The notes beneath the pieces were generated by a model. That model saw nothing but the letters and a program-made list of their open reading frames with translations, did not search any database and was not told the DNA's origin. The translations under genes were made by a program, and so were the position numbers. DNA of 8,742 nucleotides, taken from contig DHIQ01000051.1 in NCBI GenBank assembly GCA_002403895.1, positions 1 through 8,742 on the forward strand, written 5' to 3'. Of the stretch, positions 1-5,287 are shown in pieces. This DNA is from Candidatus Neomicrothrix sp. UBA4742 (lineage in GTDB: Bacteria > Actinomycetota > Acidimicrobiia > Acidimicrobiales > Acidimicrobilacustridaceae). Within the stretch, counting starts at the first letter, position 1. Each line of letters starts with the position of its first letter.

Positions 1-441
1 GCCATCTGCCACGCCACCGGTCTGCCCGCGGTGGCCGACGACACGGGCCTCGAGGTGCCGGCGCTGGGTGGGGCGCCGGGGGTGAGGTCGGCGCGCTACG
101 CCGGTGAGCACGCCTCCTACGACGACAACGTGGACAAGCTCCTGGCTGAGCTGGATCGCATCGGTGCCCCTGCGGCCTGGGCCCGCCGAGCCCACTTCCG
201 CACCGTGGCCTTGGTCTGTTACCCCGATGGCAGCGAGGTTGAGGCAGAGGGGGTAGTGGAGGGCACGATCGCTCCCGAGCGCCGGGGTTCGGGAGGCTTC
301 GGCTACGACCCCGTATTCGTGCCCGACGGGCCGGACGGTCACCCGGGGGCGCGCACCTTCGGCGAGATGTCGCCGGACGAAAAGCACGCCATCAGCCATC
401 GCGGCCGGGCGTTCCGCTCCCTGGCCACCATGCTCGTCTAA
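1..441 (+). CDS. rdgB: RdgB/HAM1-type non-canonical purine NTP pyrophosphatase, 5'-truncated by the window edge
   Basis: This enzyme family hydrolyses deaminated purine triphosphates (ITP, dITP, XTP) to monophosphates plus pyrophosphate in the cytoplasm, keeping inosine and xanthine out of DNA and RNA. The frame is open from base 1, giving 146 residues here. About 200 is usual, so roughly the N-terminal quarter, with the nucleotide-binding start, lies outside. Visible family signatures are ADDTGLEV at residues 12-19, containing the conserved acidic pair of the active site. Next is GAPGVRSARYAGE, then the GFGYDPVF loop near residues 99-106, and finally the KHAISHRGRAF tail that contacts the base and phosphates. 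The stop is at 439-441. It faces the next gene tail to tail with an 84-bp gap, in which I see no convincing terminator. Family assignment is very secure. Confidence 0.95.
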   Translation, partial: AICHATGLPAVADDTGLEVPALGGAPGVRSARYAGEHASYDDNVDKLLAELDRIGAPAAWARRAHFRTVALVCYPDGSEVEAEGVVEGTIAPERRGSGGFGYDPVFVPDGPDGHPGARTFGEMSPDEKHAISHRGRAFRSLATMLV

Positions 442-525
442 CCGCCGGGTCCCGCTTCGCCCGCCGCCCATCCGATCTCTGAAACGTTTTCTACGCTCCG
501 TGTCGTTTTCGCTTCAAATTTGCGC

Positions 526-1440
526 TCAGGCAGCTTGGGAGAGAGCTCGGCGGAGCACGCCGGCAACATAGTCCTGGCGGTGACGGAGCTGATGCCAGGT
601 GAAACGCAGCACCGTCCATCCGGCGAGCTCGAGTTCGTTCCCCCGAACTCGGTCGTCCTCGAAGACGTCGTAACGGCTGTGGGTCTCGTACCCGTCGACC
701 TCAATGGCGATCCGGAGCTCGGGGAACGCGAAATCGATGCGTCGTGCTCGCCCCCCGAGCCGGATCGGGTGCTGGAACACCAGGCTGGGCAGACCGGCGC
801 GTTGCGCCAGGTCGAACAGGAGGGCTTCGAGGCGAGTTCGGCCCATCGGTCCGGCACCCTGGCGCCGCTCGAGCTCTGCCCTCAGGACCCCGGCGCCCGA
901 GCGCCCGTGCTCGCCGAGCCGGTCGAGCCCGGCCTCCACGCCCGCCACCGTGAGGACTTTCCGGCCGACCAGATCATCGAGGCAATTCCCGACTACCGCC
1001 TGAGTAACCACCGCCCCGAGGTCGACCAGGAGTCGGTATGGCTTCGTCACGGGGACCCCGCCGCGCACGGTGAGGTCGGCTTCAGTCAGATCTACGGAGC
1101 GATGGACCACGATGCCGCGAGGTGAAGGAGCGCGATGTCCTAGAACCGTGACCTCGACGGGAGACTCGAGGGGTAGATCGAGACCCCACAGTGCGGCTGC
1201 GCACCGATGGGAGGCGGCGACGAGTCCGCCGACCGCCAGACACGCGGCGAGCGCCATTTGCTCATTGGTCATGACGGCGCCGGCCGTCCGAAAGACGCCT
1301 CGGTGCAGCCGTTCCAGCCGACCTTGCTCGACTCGGTAGCCGATCGTGCGGGTGTTGAGGCCGAGTTCGGCAAGTTGGGTCAAGGTGACGAGGGAGTGTT
1401 GGCGCGAGGCCAGGGTGCTGATCCGCCGGTCGATTTCCAT
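526..1440 (-). CDS. AbiEi-like winged-helix protein with C-terminal DUF559 (PD-(D/E)XK-like) nuclease domain
   Basis: About 304 residues with two parts. Residues ~8-55 form a helix-turn-helix region of the AbiEi-antitoxin type (ASRQHSLVTLTQLAELGL, then RLHRGVFR). After a middle region, the C-terminal ~95 residues match DUF559, a Vsr/PD-(D/E)XK-like fold. They show RTRLEALLFDLAQRAGLP, RIDFAFP (Asp 236), AIEVDG (Glu 247, Asp 249), GWTVLRFTW and a final amphipathic helix. The D...ExD spacing is what one expects of the metal-binding site. Many actinobacterial genomes carry such stand-alone proteins; their substrate is not known to me. No toxin partner (AbiEii-like) lies next to it. I chose the ATG at 1440 because MEIDRRISTLASRQHSLVT resembles family N-termini; a GTG at 1473 would add 11 residues. 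The upstream GAGGGG sits very close to the ATG, so the start is uncertain. Confidence 0.82.
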   Translation of the reverse strand: MEIDRRISTLASRQHSLVTLTQLAELGLNTRTIGYRVEQGRLERLHRGVFRTAGAVMTNEQMALAACLAVGGLVAASHRCAAALWGLDLPLESPVEVTVLGHRAPSPRGIVVHRSVDLTEADLTVRGGVPVTKPYRLLVDLGAVVTQAVVGNCLDDLVGRKVLTVAGVEAGLDRLGEHGRSGAGVLRAELERRQGAGPMGRTRLEALLFDLAQRAGLPSLVFQHPIRLGGRARRIDFAFPELRIAIEVDGYETHSRYDVFEDDRVRGNELELAGWTVLRFTWHQLRHRQDYVAGVLRRALSQAA

Positions 1441-1554
1441 GCCCCTCAGTTGATCAGGGGGGTATGACAGCACGACCAGTCGCGGGAAATCTGCAAGCGA
1501 ATCGACAAGGAATGTAGGTCCGGCTTCAGATTTCGCTGGGGCGGCCAGCTGGGC

Positions 1555-1593
1555 GGACGGAAGAAGGACGGAAGGAAGGAGGGAGGGAGGGGG
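1555..1593. repeat. Polypurine (GGA/GGGA) tract
   Basis: A 39-base run of almost pure purine on the + strand. It begins with two copies of ggacggaag (1555-1563 and 1566-1574), drifts to ggaagga, and ends in three G-runs (1581-1583, 1585-1587, 1589-1593). It abuts the stop codon of the leftward PLP-enzyme gene. On that gene's mRNA it would be a C/U-rich 3' tail. It looks like slippage-generated low complexity. A two-layer G-quadruplex on the + strand is possible but unproven. The rest of the 1441-1593 gap shows nothing else I can name. Confidence 0.6.
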
Positions 1594-2610
1594 CTACCAG
1601 TTGCGGAGGTCGACGGGCCAGATGTCGACGACCTCGCCGGCCTGTACCACCGTTATGCGCTCGTGGTAGGCGACCGTCGGGTCCACGTGGGCGGGCAGCA
1701 CTCGGACCCGGTCACCCACCTGCGCCGCTTTGGCGTCCGGGCCGACCGAGAACGTGAGGTGCTCATCGGAGCAGAACCACACCTTGGCACCGGCCGGCTC
1801 GGCCACCGACGGGTTGCCGTGGTCCATGCCGAGTGCCTTGAGGCCCACGTCGGCCACCGCCCAGCCCCCGGGCCGGTTCACCGACACCACCGTGCCCGAC
1901 ACACTCAGTGCTGGACGGAACGGCATGCCCAACTTGGCGTAGGCGGTATCCATCAGCAGGTACGAGCCGGCCTGCAGCTCGGTGACCCAGCGGTTGCTGT
2001 CCCACGTCCCCGTGCCGCCGCCCGACACGATCTCGCCCCCGACGATCTCGTGGGCGGCGGTCAAGATCTCCATGCTGATCGCCATCTTCGCCTCGCGGTC
2101 GGCCCGGTCTTCGAGGCCGACAACGTGGCCCTCGTAGCCCATGACACCCCGCACCTCGAGGCCGGCGGCCCGGGCCTCATCGCCGAGACGACCGGCCTCC
2201 TCAGGCGGGCAGCCACAGCGGGGAAGGCCGACGCAGACGTCGATCAGGACCTCGCGCACGCCCCCGGCCACTACGGCGGTGATGGTCTCGTCGGAGTCGA
2301 CGGCCACGGTGATGCGCGCCCCGGACTCGACCAGGGCGCCCAGACGTTTGGTGTCCAGCACCTCGTTGGCCAGCAGTAGGTCATGACCCAGTCCCGCCTT
2401 GGCCATGCCTTCCATCTCCCGGATGGTGGCGCAGCAGAAGGCGACGTGACCGGCGTCGGCCAGCCGACGGGCCAGGGACGTCGACTTGAATGCCTTGACG
2501 TGAGGACGCAGGCGCACCCCCGGCCAGGCGTCCGACATGACCGCTCGGTTGTGGTCGAAGGCATCGAGGTCGACGACGAGGGCCGGCGTAGGTAGATCTG
2601 CGGCGAGCAC
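1594..2610 (-). CDS. Fold-type III PLP-dependent enzyme, D-threonine aldolase / D-serine dehydratase-like
   Basis: About 338 residues in the family that pairs an alanine-racemase-type TIM barrel with a C-terminal beta domain. D-threonine aldolase splits D-3-hydroxy amino acids into glycine plus an aldehyde; D-serine dehydratase deaminates D-serine. The start region LPTPALVVDLDAFDHN is typical. RPHVKAFK (residues ~35-42) holds Lys 39, which aligns with the PLP-binding lysine. SGGGTGTWD (~196-204) fits the cofactor-phosphate loop. GYEGHVVG is also a family block. Near the C-terminus PAHVDPTV supplies His 308 and Asp 310. A His-x-Asp pair is the metal site reported for bacterial D-threonine aldolases, whereas D-serine dehydratases usually have His-x-Cys, so aldolase-like chemistry is favoured by inference. 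I chose the GTG at 2610, preceded by GGTGG, because homology-like sequence begins there. The frame stays open to a TTG at 2748, but that extension looks unrelated. The substrate is not proven. Confidence 0.83.
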   Translation of the reverse strand: MLAADLPTPALVVDLDAFDHNRAVMSDAWPGVRLRPHVKAFKSTSLARRLADAGHVAFCCATIREMEGMAKAGLGHDLLLANEVLDTKRLGALVESGARITVAVDSDETITAVVAGGVREVLIDVCVGLPRCGCPPEEAGRLGDEARAAGLEVRGVMGYEGHVVGLEDRADREAKMAISMEILTAAHEIVGGEIVSGGGTGTWDSNRWVTELQAGSYLLMDTAYAKLGMPFRPALSVSGTVVSVNRPGGWAVADVGLKALGMDHGNPSVAEPAGAKVWFCSDEHLTFSVGPDAKAAQVGDRVRVLPAHVDPTVAYHERITVVQAGEVVDIWPVDLRNW

Positions 2611-2669
2611 CGCGCCACCGTACGCGACGGGGGAGTGGCCGGGAGCGGGCCGCCACCCAGGCCAAGGCG

Positions 2670-2849
2670 CTAGGCGACGTGCAGGCCCCGGGTAGCAGTC
2701 GAAACCGCCGCCCCGGGCACCGAGAACGCGTGCAGGGTGTAGTCCCAACCGCCGAAGTACAGCGGACCGTTTTCTCCTCCTACCGGAACAGCGCTGCGCA
2801 CACGGGGGAACTCCCGCCGTGCCATCCCCGAGTTACCGGTTTGGTGCAT
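2670..2849 (-). pseudogene. Possible beta-propeller (PQQ-like repeat) C-terminal remnant or small ORF
   Basis: This minus-strand frame is open from 2888 to a TAG at 2670-2672. From an ATG at 2849 it gives 59 residues; from an ATG at 2825, 51. The centre reads NGPLYFGGWDYTLHAFSVPG, which resembles a blade of PQQ/WD-like propellers (the pattern LYxGxxDxxLxAx). Neither ATG has a Shine-Dalgarno sequence, and further upstream the frame runs into the antisense side of the tRNA gene. A perfect AGGAGG lies inside it (2781-2776) but has no start codon at a useful distance. I read it as a decayed gene end, but chance is possible. It overlaps the TTG extension of the PLP-enzyme frame, which argues for the shorter PLP-enzyme start. 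Confidence 0.22.
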
Positions 2850-2892
2850 GAGGACCGCGGTGTCGACCAGTCCGCTACCGTTTCGACGTCAC

Positions 2893-2977
2893 GCACCAGT
2901 GGCGGAATCAGGCAGACGCGCAGGGTTTAGGTCCCTGTGGGCTCACGCCCGTGTGGGTTCGATTCCCACCTGGTGCA
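2893..2977 (+). tRNA. tRNA-Leu(UAG)
   Basis: A complete 85-nt class II tRNA. The acceptor stem GCACCAG (2893-2899) pairs with CTGGTGC (2970-2976), followed by discriminator A at 2977. The anticodon stem CAGGG/CCCTG (2921-2925, 2933-2937) closes the loop TTTAGGT with anticodon TAG at 2928-2930 and G at position 37. A long variable arm (2938-2952) contains the GGGC/GCCC hairpin typical of tRNA-Leu. The T arm GTGGG-TTCGATT-CCCAC spans 2953-2969. It decodes CUA and, by wobble, other CUN codons. The 3' CCA is not encoded (the next bases are cat), so it would be added after transcription. I see no duplicated 3' end nearby that would mark an integration site. Confidence 0.97.
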
Positions 2978-3007
2978 CATCGCGGTGGTCGGGAACCGAC
3001 ATCGGAG

Positions 3008-3036
3008 GACTCGACTTTCGACCCCGCGAGTCGGGG
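3008..3036. terminator. Weak hairpin between tRNA-Leu and the convergent SDR-like gene
   Basis: Two alternative short stems: CCCCG (3022-3026) with CGGGG (3032-3036), loop 5, or GACTCG (3008-3013) with CGAGTC (3027-3032). It sits between two convergent genes and may stop transcription from either side. There is no T-tract on either strand, so it is not a classical intrinsic terminator. Confidence 0.25.
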
Positions 3037-3042
3037 CCGTCG

Positions 3043-3894
3043 TTAGAAATGAGATTGCGGCTCGCCTTGGGTGCCGGACAACGCAGTTCGGGCATCGGTC
3101 ATGGGTAGGTCGGTGAACGCGGCACGGGTGGTGGCGGCGTCGAAGGTCAGGTCGGTGGTGTCCATCGTGAGCGCGGCGCGTGCTTGGAGGGCAAACGGGG
3201 CGATCGTGCGCAGCACCCAGCGTGGCACGTGGCGCACTTTGCCCCGCCCCCCACGGATGTCCTGCAGCATCGTTGCCAGCTCGTTGAAGGTGAGGTTCTG
3301 CGGGCCGCCGACCTCAAGGACCTGGCCGCGGAGGGAGGGTTCGGTGACGGCTCGTTCGACGACACCGACGACATCGGAGACCGAGACGAAGTTGATCGGG
3401 TTGTCCCCTCGGCCGAAGACGATTGGCTTTGCCATAATCTGGGCCCATAGCTCCATGAACGCGGTGGCGCGCACAATGGTCCAGCTGGTGGCGCTGGCGC
3501 GTAGATGCTGTTCTGCGGCGTGTTTGGCGCGGAACAGTTCCATGGGGCTGTCGGTCGAGGCACCGACGATCGACAGCAGGACCACGTCTGCGCCAACGGC
3601 GGCCGCCGCGTCGACGAGATTCGCGTTTCCGTCGCGATCGACGGTTGCGGGCGTCACCCGACCGGGTCCGGTGAAGCCCTGCACCGCGGACACGACGAGG
3701 TGGACGCCCCGCATGGCGTCCTCGATGCTGGCGCGATCGCGTACGTCGCCAACCACGATCTGGTTGGCCACGCCGTCGAGATGGCTCGCCCGGGCCGGAT
3801 CGCGGGTGAGCACCCGCACGTCCAGACCGCGCTTCGCGAGCCTCGCCACGAGGAGCGTGCCGAGCCGACCGGTGCCCCCGGCGACAAGGATCAT
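3043..3894 (-). CDS. NmrA-like / atypical SDR NAD(P)-binding protein
   Basis: 283 residues, the usual length for NmrA-like and NAD(P)H-azoreductase-like atypical short-chain dehydrogenases. The N-terminus MILVAGGTGRLG carries the GxxGxxG dinucleotide-binding loop (Gly 6, 9 and 12). Arg 28 and Arg 31 (RVLTRDP) after strand 2 suggest NADP(H) preference. GDVRD (Asp 50) caps strand 3. LSIVGAS near residue 108 replaces the catalytic serine strand, and no clear YxxxK is present: the equivalent stretch reads MELFRAKHAAEQHL. This supports the atypical, possibly regulatory or quinone-reducing, class. SWTIVRATAFMELWAQ and the C-terminal VGGPQNLTFNELATML block are family-typical. The ATG overlaps the stop of the SnoaL-like gene by ATGA (3891-3894), so translation is likely coupled. 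The divergent TetR gene is the probable regulator. The substrate is unknown. Confidence 0.85.
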   Translation of the reverse strand: MILVAGGTGRLGTLLVARLAKRGLDVRVLTRDPARASHLDGVANQIVVGDVRDRASIEDAMRGVHLVVSAVQGFTGPGRVTPATVDRDGNANLVDAAAAVGADVVLLSIVGASTDSPMELFRAKHAAEQHLRASATSWTIVRATAFMELWAQIMAKPIVFGRGDNPINFVSVSDVVGVVERAVTEPSLRGQVLEVGGPQNLTFNELATMLQDIRGGRGKVRHVPRWVLRTIAPFALQARAALTMDTTDLTFDAATTRAAFTDLPMTDARTALSGTQGEPQSHF

Positions 3895-4301
3895 CCTCGG
3901 ACCACCTGTTCGCGTACGGCGTCGTCGACGCCGCCGGTGCCCTCGTCGACCGGCTCGAGGTAGAAGCGAGCCCAGCAGGCGACGCCGTCACGGACCCCGA
4001 ACACGATGACGCCGCCCATGTGGTGGGCGGTGCCATCGAGGCGCGTGCCCGTCATGTTCCACTCGGTCCACGCCGCCTCGCCGTCGGTCGCTCGGCGCAA
4101 TACCTCGGCGTGCAGGTCGGGTACGAAGGCGAAGATCTGCTCCCAGTTGCGGCGCACCTGATCACGACCGTGGAAGCTCCGGGCCGGGTGGATCGGCGTC
4201 TCGTTCTCGTAGTCCGCGGCGAAGCAGGCCACCAGCGCGGCGATGTCGTGGTCGTTCGTCGCCGACACCAACCGGTCGACCATCTCTTGCGGTTCTTCCA
4301 T
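3891..4301 (-). CDS. SnoaL-like / NTF2-fold small protein
   Basis: 136 residues, the size of single-domain SnoaL-like (NTF2-superfamily) proteins, a fold used by polyketide cyclases, limonene-epoxide-hydrolase relatives, ketosteroid isomerases and many small-molecule binders. The helix VDRLVSATNDHDIAALVACFAADY is followed by the characteristic FHGRDQVRRNWEQIFAFVPDL (residues ~43-63). Next come the strands WTEWNMTGTRLDG, GVIVFGVRDG and WARFYLEPV, which give the cone-shaped barrel. The ATG at 4301 has a good Shine-Dalgarno AGGGGG five bases upstream (4312-4307). It is the first gene of a two-gene operon with the NmrA-like gene and is transcribed away from the TetR gene. By analogy with similarly arranged pairs, both may act on one small hydrophobic or quinone-like compound. 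That function is inference; the fold is well supported. Confidence 0.85.
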   Translation of the reverse strand: MEEPQEMVDRLVSATNDHDIAALVACFAADYENETPIHPARSFHGRDQVRRNWEQIFAFVPDLHAEVLRRATDGEAAWTEWNMTGTRLDGTAHHMGGVIVFGVRDGVACWARFYLEPVDEGTGGVDDAVREQVVRG

Positions 4302-4326
4302 CGATACCCCCTGGTCGGCCGACTAC

Positions 4327-4355
4327 TCGACGTATTCGATCTAGTGGACTAGAAT
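4327..4355 (+). promoter_or_regulatory. Predicted promoter of the TetR gene
   Basis: A -35-like TCGACG (4327-4332; 4 of 6 to TTGACA) and a -10 TAGAAT (4350-4355; 5 of 6 to TATAAT) are separated by exactly 17 bases. Transcription would begin near 4361-4363, which is downstream of the ATG at 4354 and only a few bases before the ATG at 4366. This favours the latter start and a near-leaderless mRNA. I could not pick a convincing promoter for the opposite direction. Confidence 0.45.
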
Positions 4356-4360
4356 GAATA
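4333..4360. promoter_or_regulatory. Predicted TetR-family operator (28-bp dyad)
   Basis: The core TCTAGT (4340-4345) and ACTAGA (4348-4353) are perfect inverted arms around GG. The symmetry resumes in TATTC (4333-4337) and GAATA (4356-4360). In total 22 of 28 positions obey dyad symmetry, the size and style of TetR-family operators. It covers the predicted -10 element and lies between the divergent regulator and its presumed target operon, so occupancy should block at least the regulator's own promoter. Confidence 0.55.
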
Positions 4361-4365
4361 TTAAT

Positions 4366-5013
4366 ATGGACCGGCGAACCGCCCCTGTCAACAAGAAACG
4401 ACCCTATGACGCCAGCCGCCGTCAGGATCAGGCCCGGCGCAACCGTGACGCGATCATTGAGGCGGCTGAACGGCGCTTCCTGGACGACGGCTACGCGAGG
4501 ACGACCATCGCGGCAATCGCCGCCGATTCCGGTGTCTCGGTCCACACGATCTACAAGTCCTTCGGCGCCAAACCGGGTCTCATCCTCGCCATCCGCTCCC
4601 GAGCACTCGAAGGCCAAGGGCCCGTGCCAGCCGAGCAACGATCCGACCAGTTGCACGCCGGTGACACCGATGCCCGCACGATCATCGAGGGGTGGGGCGC
4701 GCTGAGTGCCGAAGTCGCGCCGCGCGTCGCGCCGATTCTGTTGCTCATTCGTGACGCCGCCGCCACTGACCCCGAAGTCCTGGCGCTGCAAGAAGAGCTG
4801 GACGCCGACCGCCTCCGCCGCATGACCGACAACGCCCGCCGGCTCCGCGACGCAGGCCAGCTCCGGCCGGGCATCAGCCTCGCGCAGGCCGCCGACGTCC
4901 TCTGGACCTACAGCGCACCTGACCTCTACGAACTTCTCGTCGTGCGCCGCCGCTGGCCGCCCAAACGCTACGGGTCGTTCGTCGCTGATGCCTTGACCAA
5001 TGCCCTCCTGTGA
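4366..5013 (+). CDS. TetR-family transcriptional regulator
   Basis: 215 residues from the ATG at 4366 (219 from the ATG at 4354). The N-terminal DNA-binding domain is unmistakable: RNRDAIIEAAERRFLDDGYARTTIAAIAADSGVSVHTIYKSFGAKPGLI (about residues 26-74), with the recognition helix in GVSVHTIYKSF. The C-terminal ~140 residues are the variable ligand-binding and dimerisation part. They contain ALSAEVAPRVAPILLLIRDAA and LAQAADVLWTYSAPDLYELLV, typical of the subgroup that ends in a SAPDLYELL-type helix. The ligand cannot be deduced. It is divergent from the SnoaL-like/NmrA-like operon, and the gap holds the dyad operator, so it is likely a self-regulating repressor of that operon. Neither ATG has a clear Shine-Dalgarno. 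The 4366 start is chosen because it lies downstream of the transcription start implied by the -10 element. Confidence 0.92.
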   Translation: MDRRTAPVNKKRPYDASRRQDQARRNRDAIIEAAERRFLDDGYARTTIAAIAADSGVSVHTIYKSFGAKPGLILAIRSRALEGQGPVPAEQRSDQLHAGDTDARTIIEGWGALSAEVAPRVAPILLLIRDAAATDPEVLALQEELDADRLRRMTDNARRLRDAGQLRPGISLAQAADVLWTYSAPDLYELLVVRRRWPPKRYGSFVADALTNALL

Positions 5014-5015
5014 AC

Positions 5016-5033
5016 TCGGAGGGAGCGCTCCGA
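5016..5033 (+). terminator. Hairpin just after the TetR stop codon
   Basis: TCGGAG (5016-5021) pairs perfectly with CTCCGA (5028-5033) over a six-base loop, three bases after the TetR stop. It is well placed to end or protect the regulator's mRNA, but it lacks a U-tract, so intrinsic termination is only suggested. From here to about 5085 I see nothing else. Confidence 0.35.
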
Positions 5034-5086
5034 CCCAGCCCAACCTGACCGAAGGTCCCCACGCCGTGGTCGCTTCTGTGGTGGGT

Positions 5087-5117
5087 GTGACCGGGATCCT
5101 GCGGGCCTGGGTAGGCT
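5087..5117 (+). promoter_or_regulatory. Candidate promoter for the riboswitch/transporter mRNA
   Basis: The -10 candidate TAGGCT (5112-5117) fits the actinobacterial TAnnnT pattern. GTGACC (5087-5092) is a 4-of-6 -35 match at a slightly long 19-base spacing. The start of transcription would fall near 5123-5125, exactly where the aptamer's first paired strand begins. Confidence 0.4.
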
Positions 5118-5120
5118 CGC

Positions 5121-5211
5121 GGCTGAAGGGGAGTAGCCCTCAACCATCTGATCGACATGCTGGGGCGATAGCCCCCGGTCGGTGGGCCTTTCGGGGCGGG
5201 CGAGACCTTCG
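5121..5211 (+). ncRNA. yybP-ykoY (manganese) riboswitch aptamer
   Basis: The two hallmark blocks of the yybP-ykoY class are present, in order and at normal spacing: AAGGGGAGTAGC (5126-5137) and CGAGACCTT (5201-5209). The outer stem can be drawn as GAAGG (5125-5129) with CCTTC (5206-5210), extended by a T-G wobble. Inside, GCCC (5136-5139) can pair with GGGC (5198-5201). A stem ATCGAC (5151-5156) with GTCGGT (5178-5183) carries a perfect GGGGC-GATA-GCCCC hairpin (5162-5175). A short hairpin with a TTCG loop lies at 5186-5197. In known members the two conserved loops dock and bind Mn(II), and binding turns on metal-export or metal-homeostasis genes. Here the downstream gene is a CDF-like membrane protein, which fits. 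The exact helix numbering is my own drawing; the class call rests mainly on the conserved blocks and context. Confidence 0.85.
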
Positions 5212-5282
5212 ACATCGACATCTGAGGTGTCGGGTCGGAGGCTGCCGTGACACCCCCTCCTTCCCGACGTGAGGAAGGGGAG
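5210..5282 (+). promoter_or_regulatory. Riboswitch expression platform with Shine-Dalgarno sequester hairpin
   Basis: The Shine-Dalgarno GGGGAG (5277-5282) lies five bases before the ATG at 5288. CTCCTTCC (5257-5264) pairs with GGAAGGGG (5273-5280; one T-G wobble) over an 8-base loop, burying it. The same CCTCC (5256-5260) can instead pair with GGAGG (5237-5241), freeing it. Upstream, GGTGTC (5226-5231) can pair either with GACATC (5211-5216, one wobble) or with GACACC (5249-5254). Two exclusive states follow: 5210-5232 plus 5237-5260 with the site exposed, or 5226-5254 plus 5257-5280 with the site hidden. No intrinsic terminator is seen, so control is probably at translation. Confidence 0.6.
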
Positions 5283-5287
5283 CGGAC

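Noticed and set aside
481..510. Repeated CGTTTTC (485-491, 504-510) and AAACGTTT palindrome between the first two convergent genes, as a terminator or operator.
   Set aside because: No stable GC stem followed by a T-run in either direction; too little to call.
1663..2379. Plus-strand 238-codon frame antisense to the PLP enzyme.
   Set aside because: His/Gly/Arg-rich shadow of a well-supported gene.
2776..2781. Perfect AGGAGG Shine-Dalgarno on the minus strand.
   Set aside because: No ATG, GTG or TTG within a usable distance; the nearest in-frame TTG (2748) is 27 bases away.
2842..2977. TGGTGCA repeated upstream of and at the 3' end of tRNA-Leu, as a possible attachment-site duplication.
   Set aside because: Only seven bases long, with no integrase in the window; chance is sufficient.
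3071..4009. 312-codon plus-strand frame antisense to the NmrA-like gene.
   Set aside because: Arg/Ser/Thr-rich shadow composition with no domain; the minus-strand reading has a clear dinucleotide-binding motif.
4162..5043. Long minus-strand open frame antisense to the TetR gene and running into the SnoaL-like gene region.
   Set aside because: GC-rich shadow frame with no recognisable domain, and it contradicts the strongly supported TetR and SnoaL-like genes.
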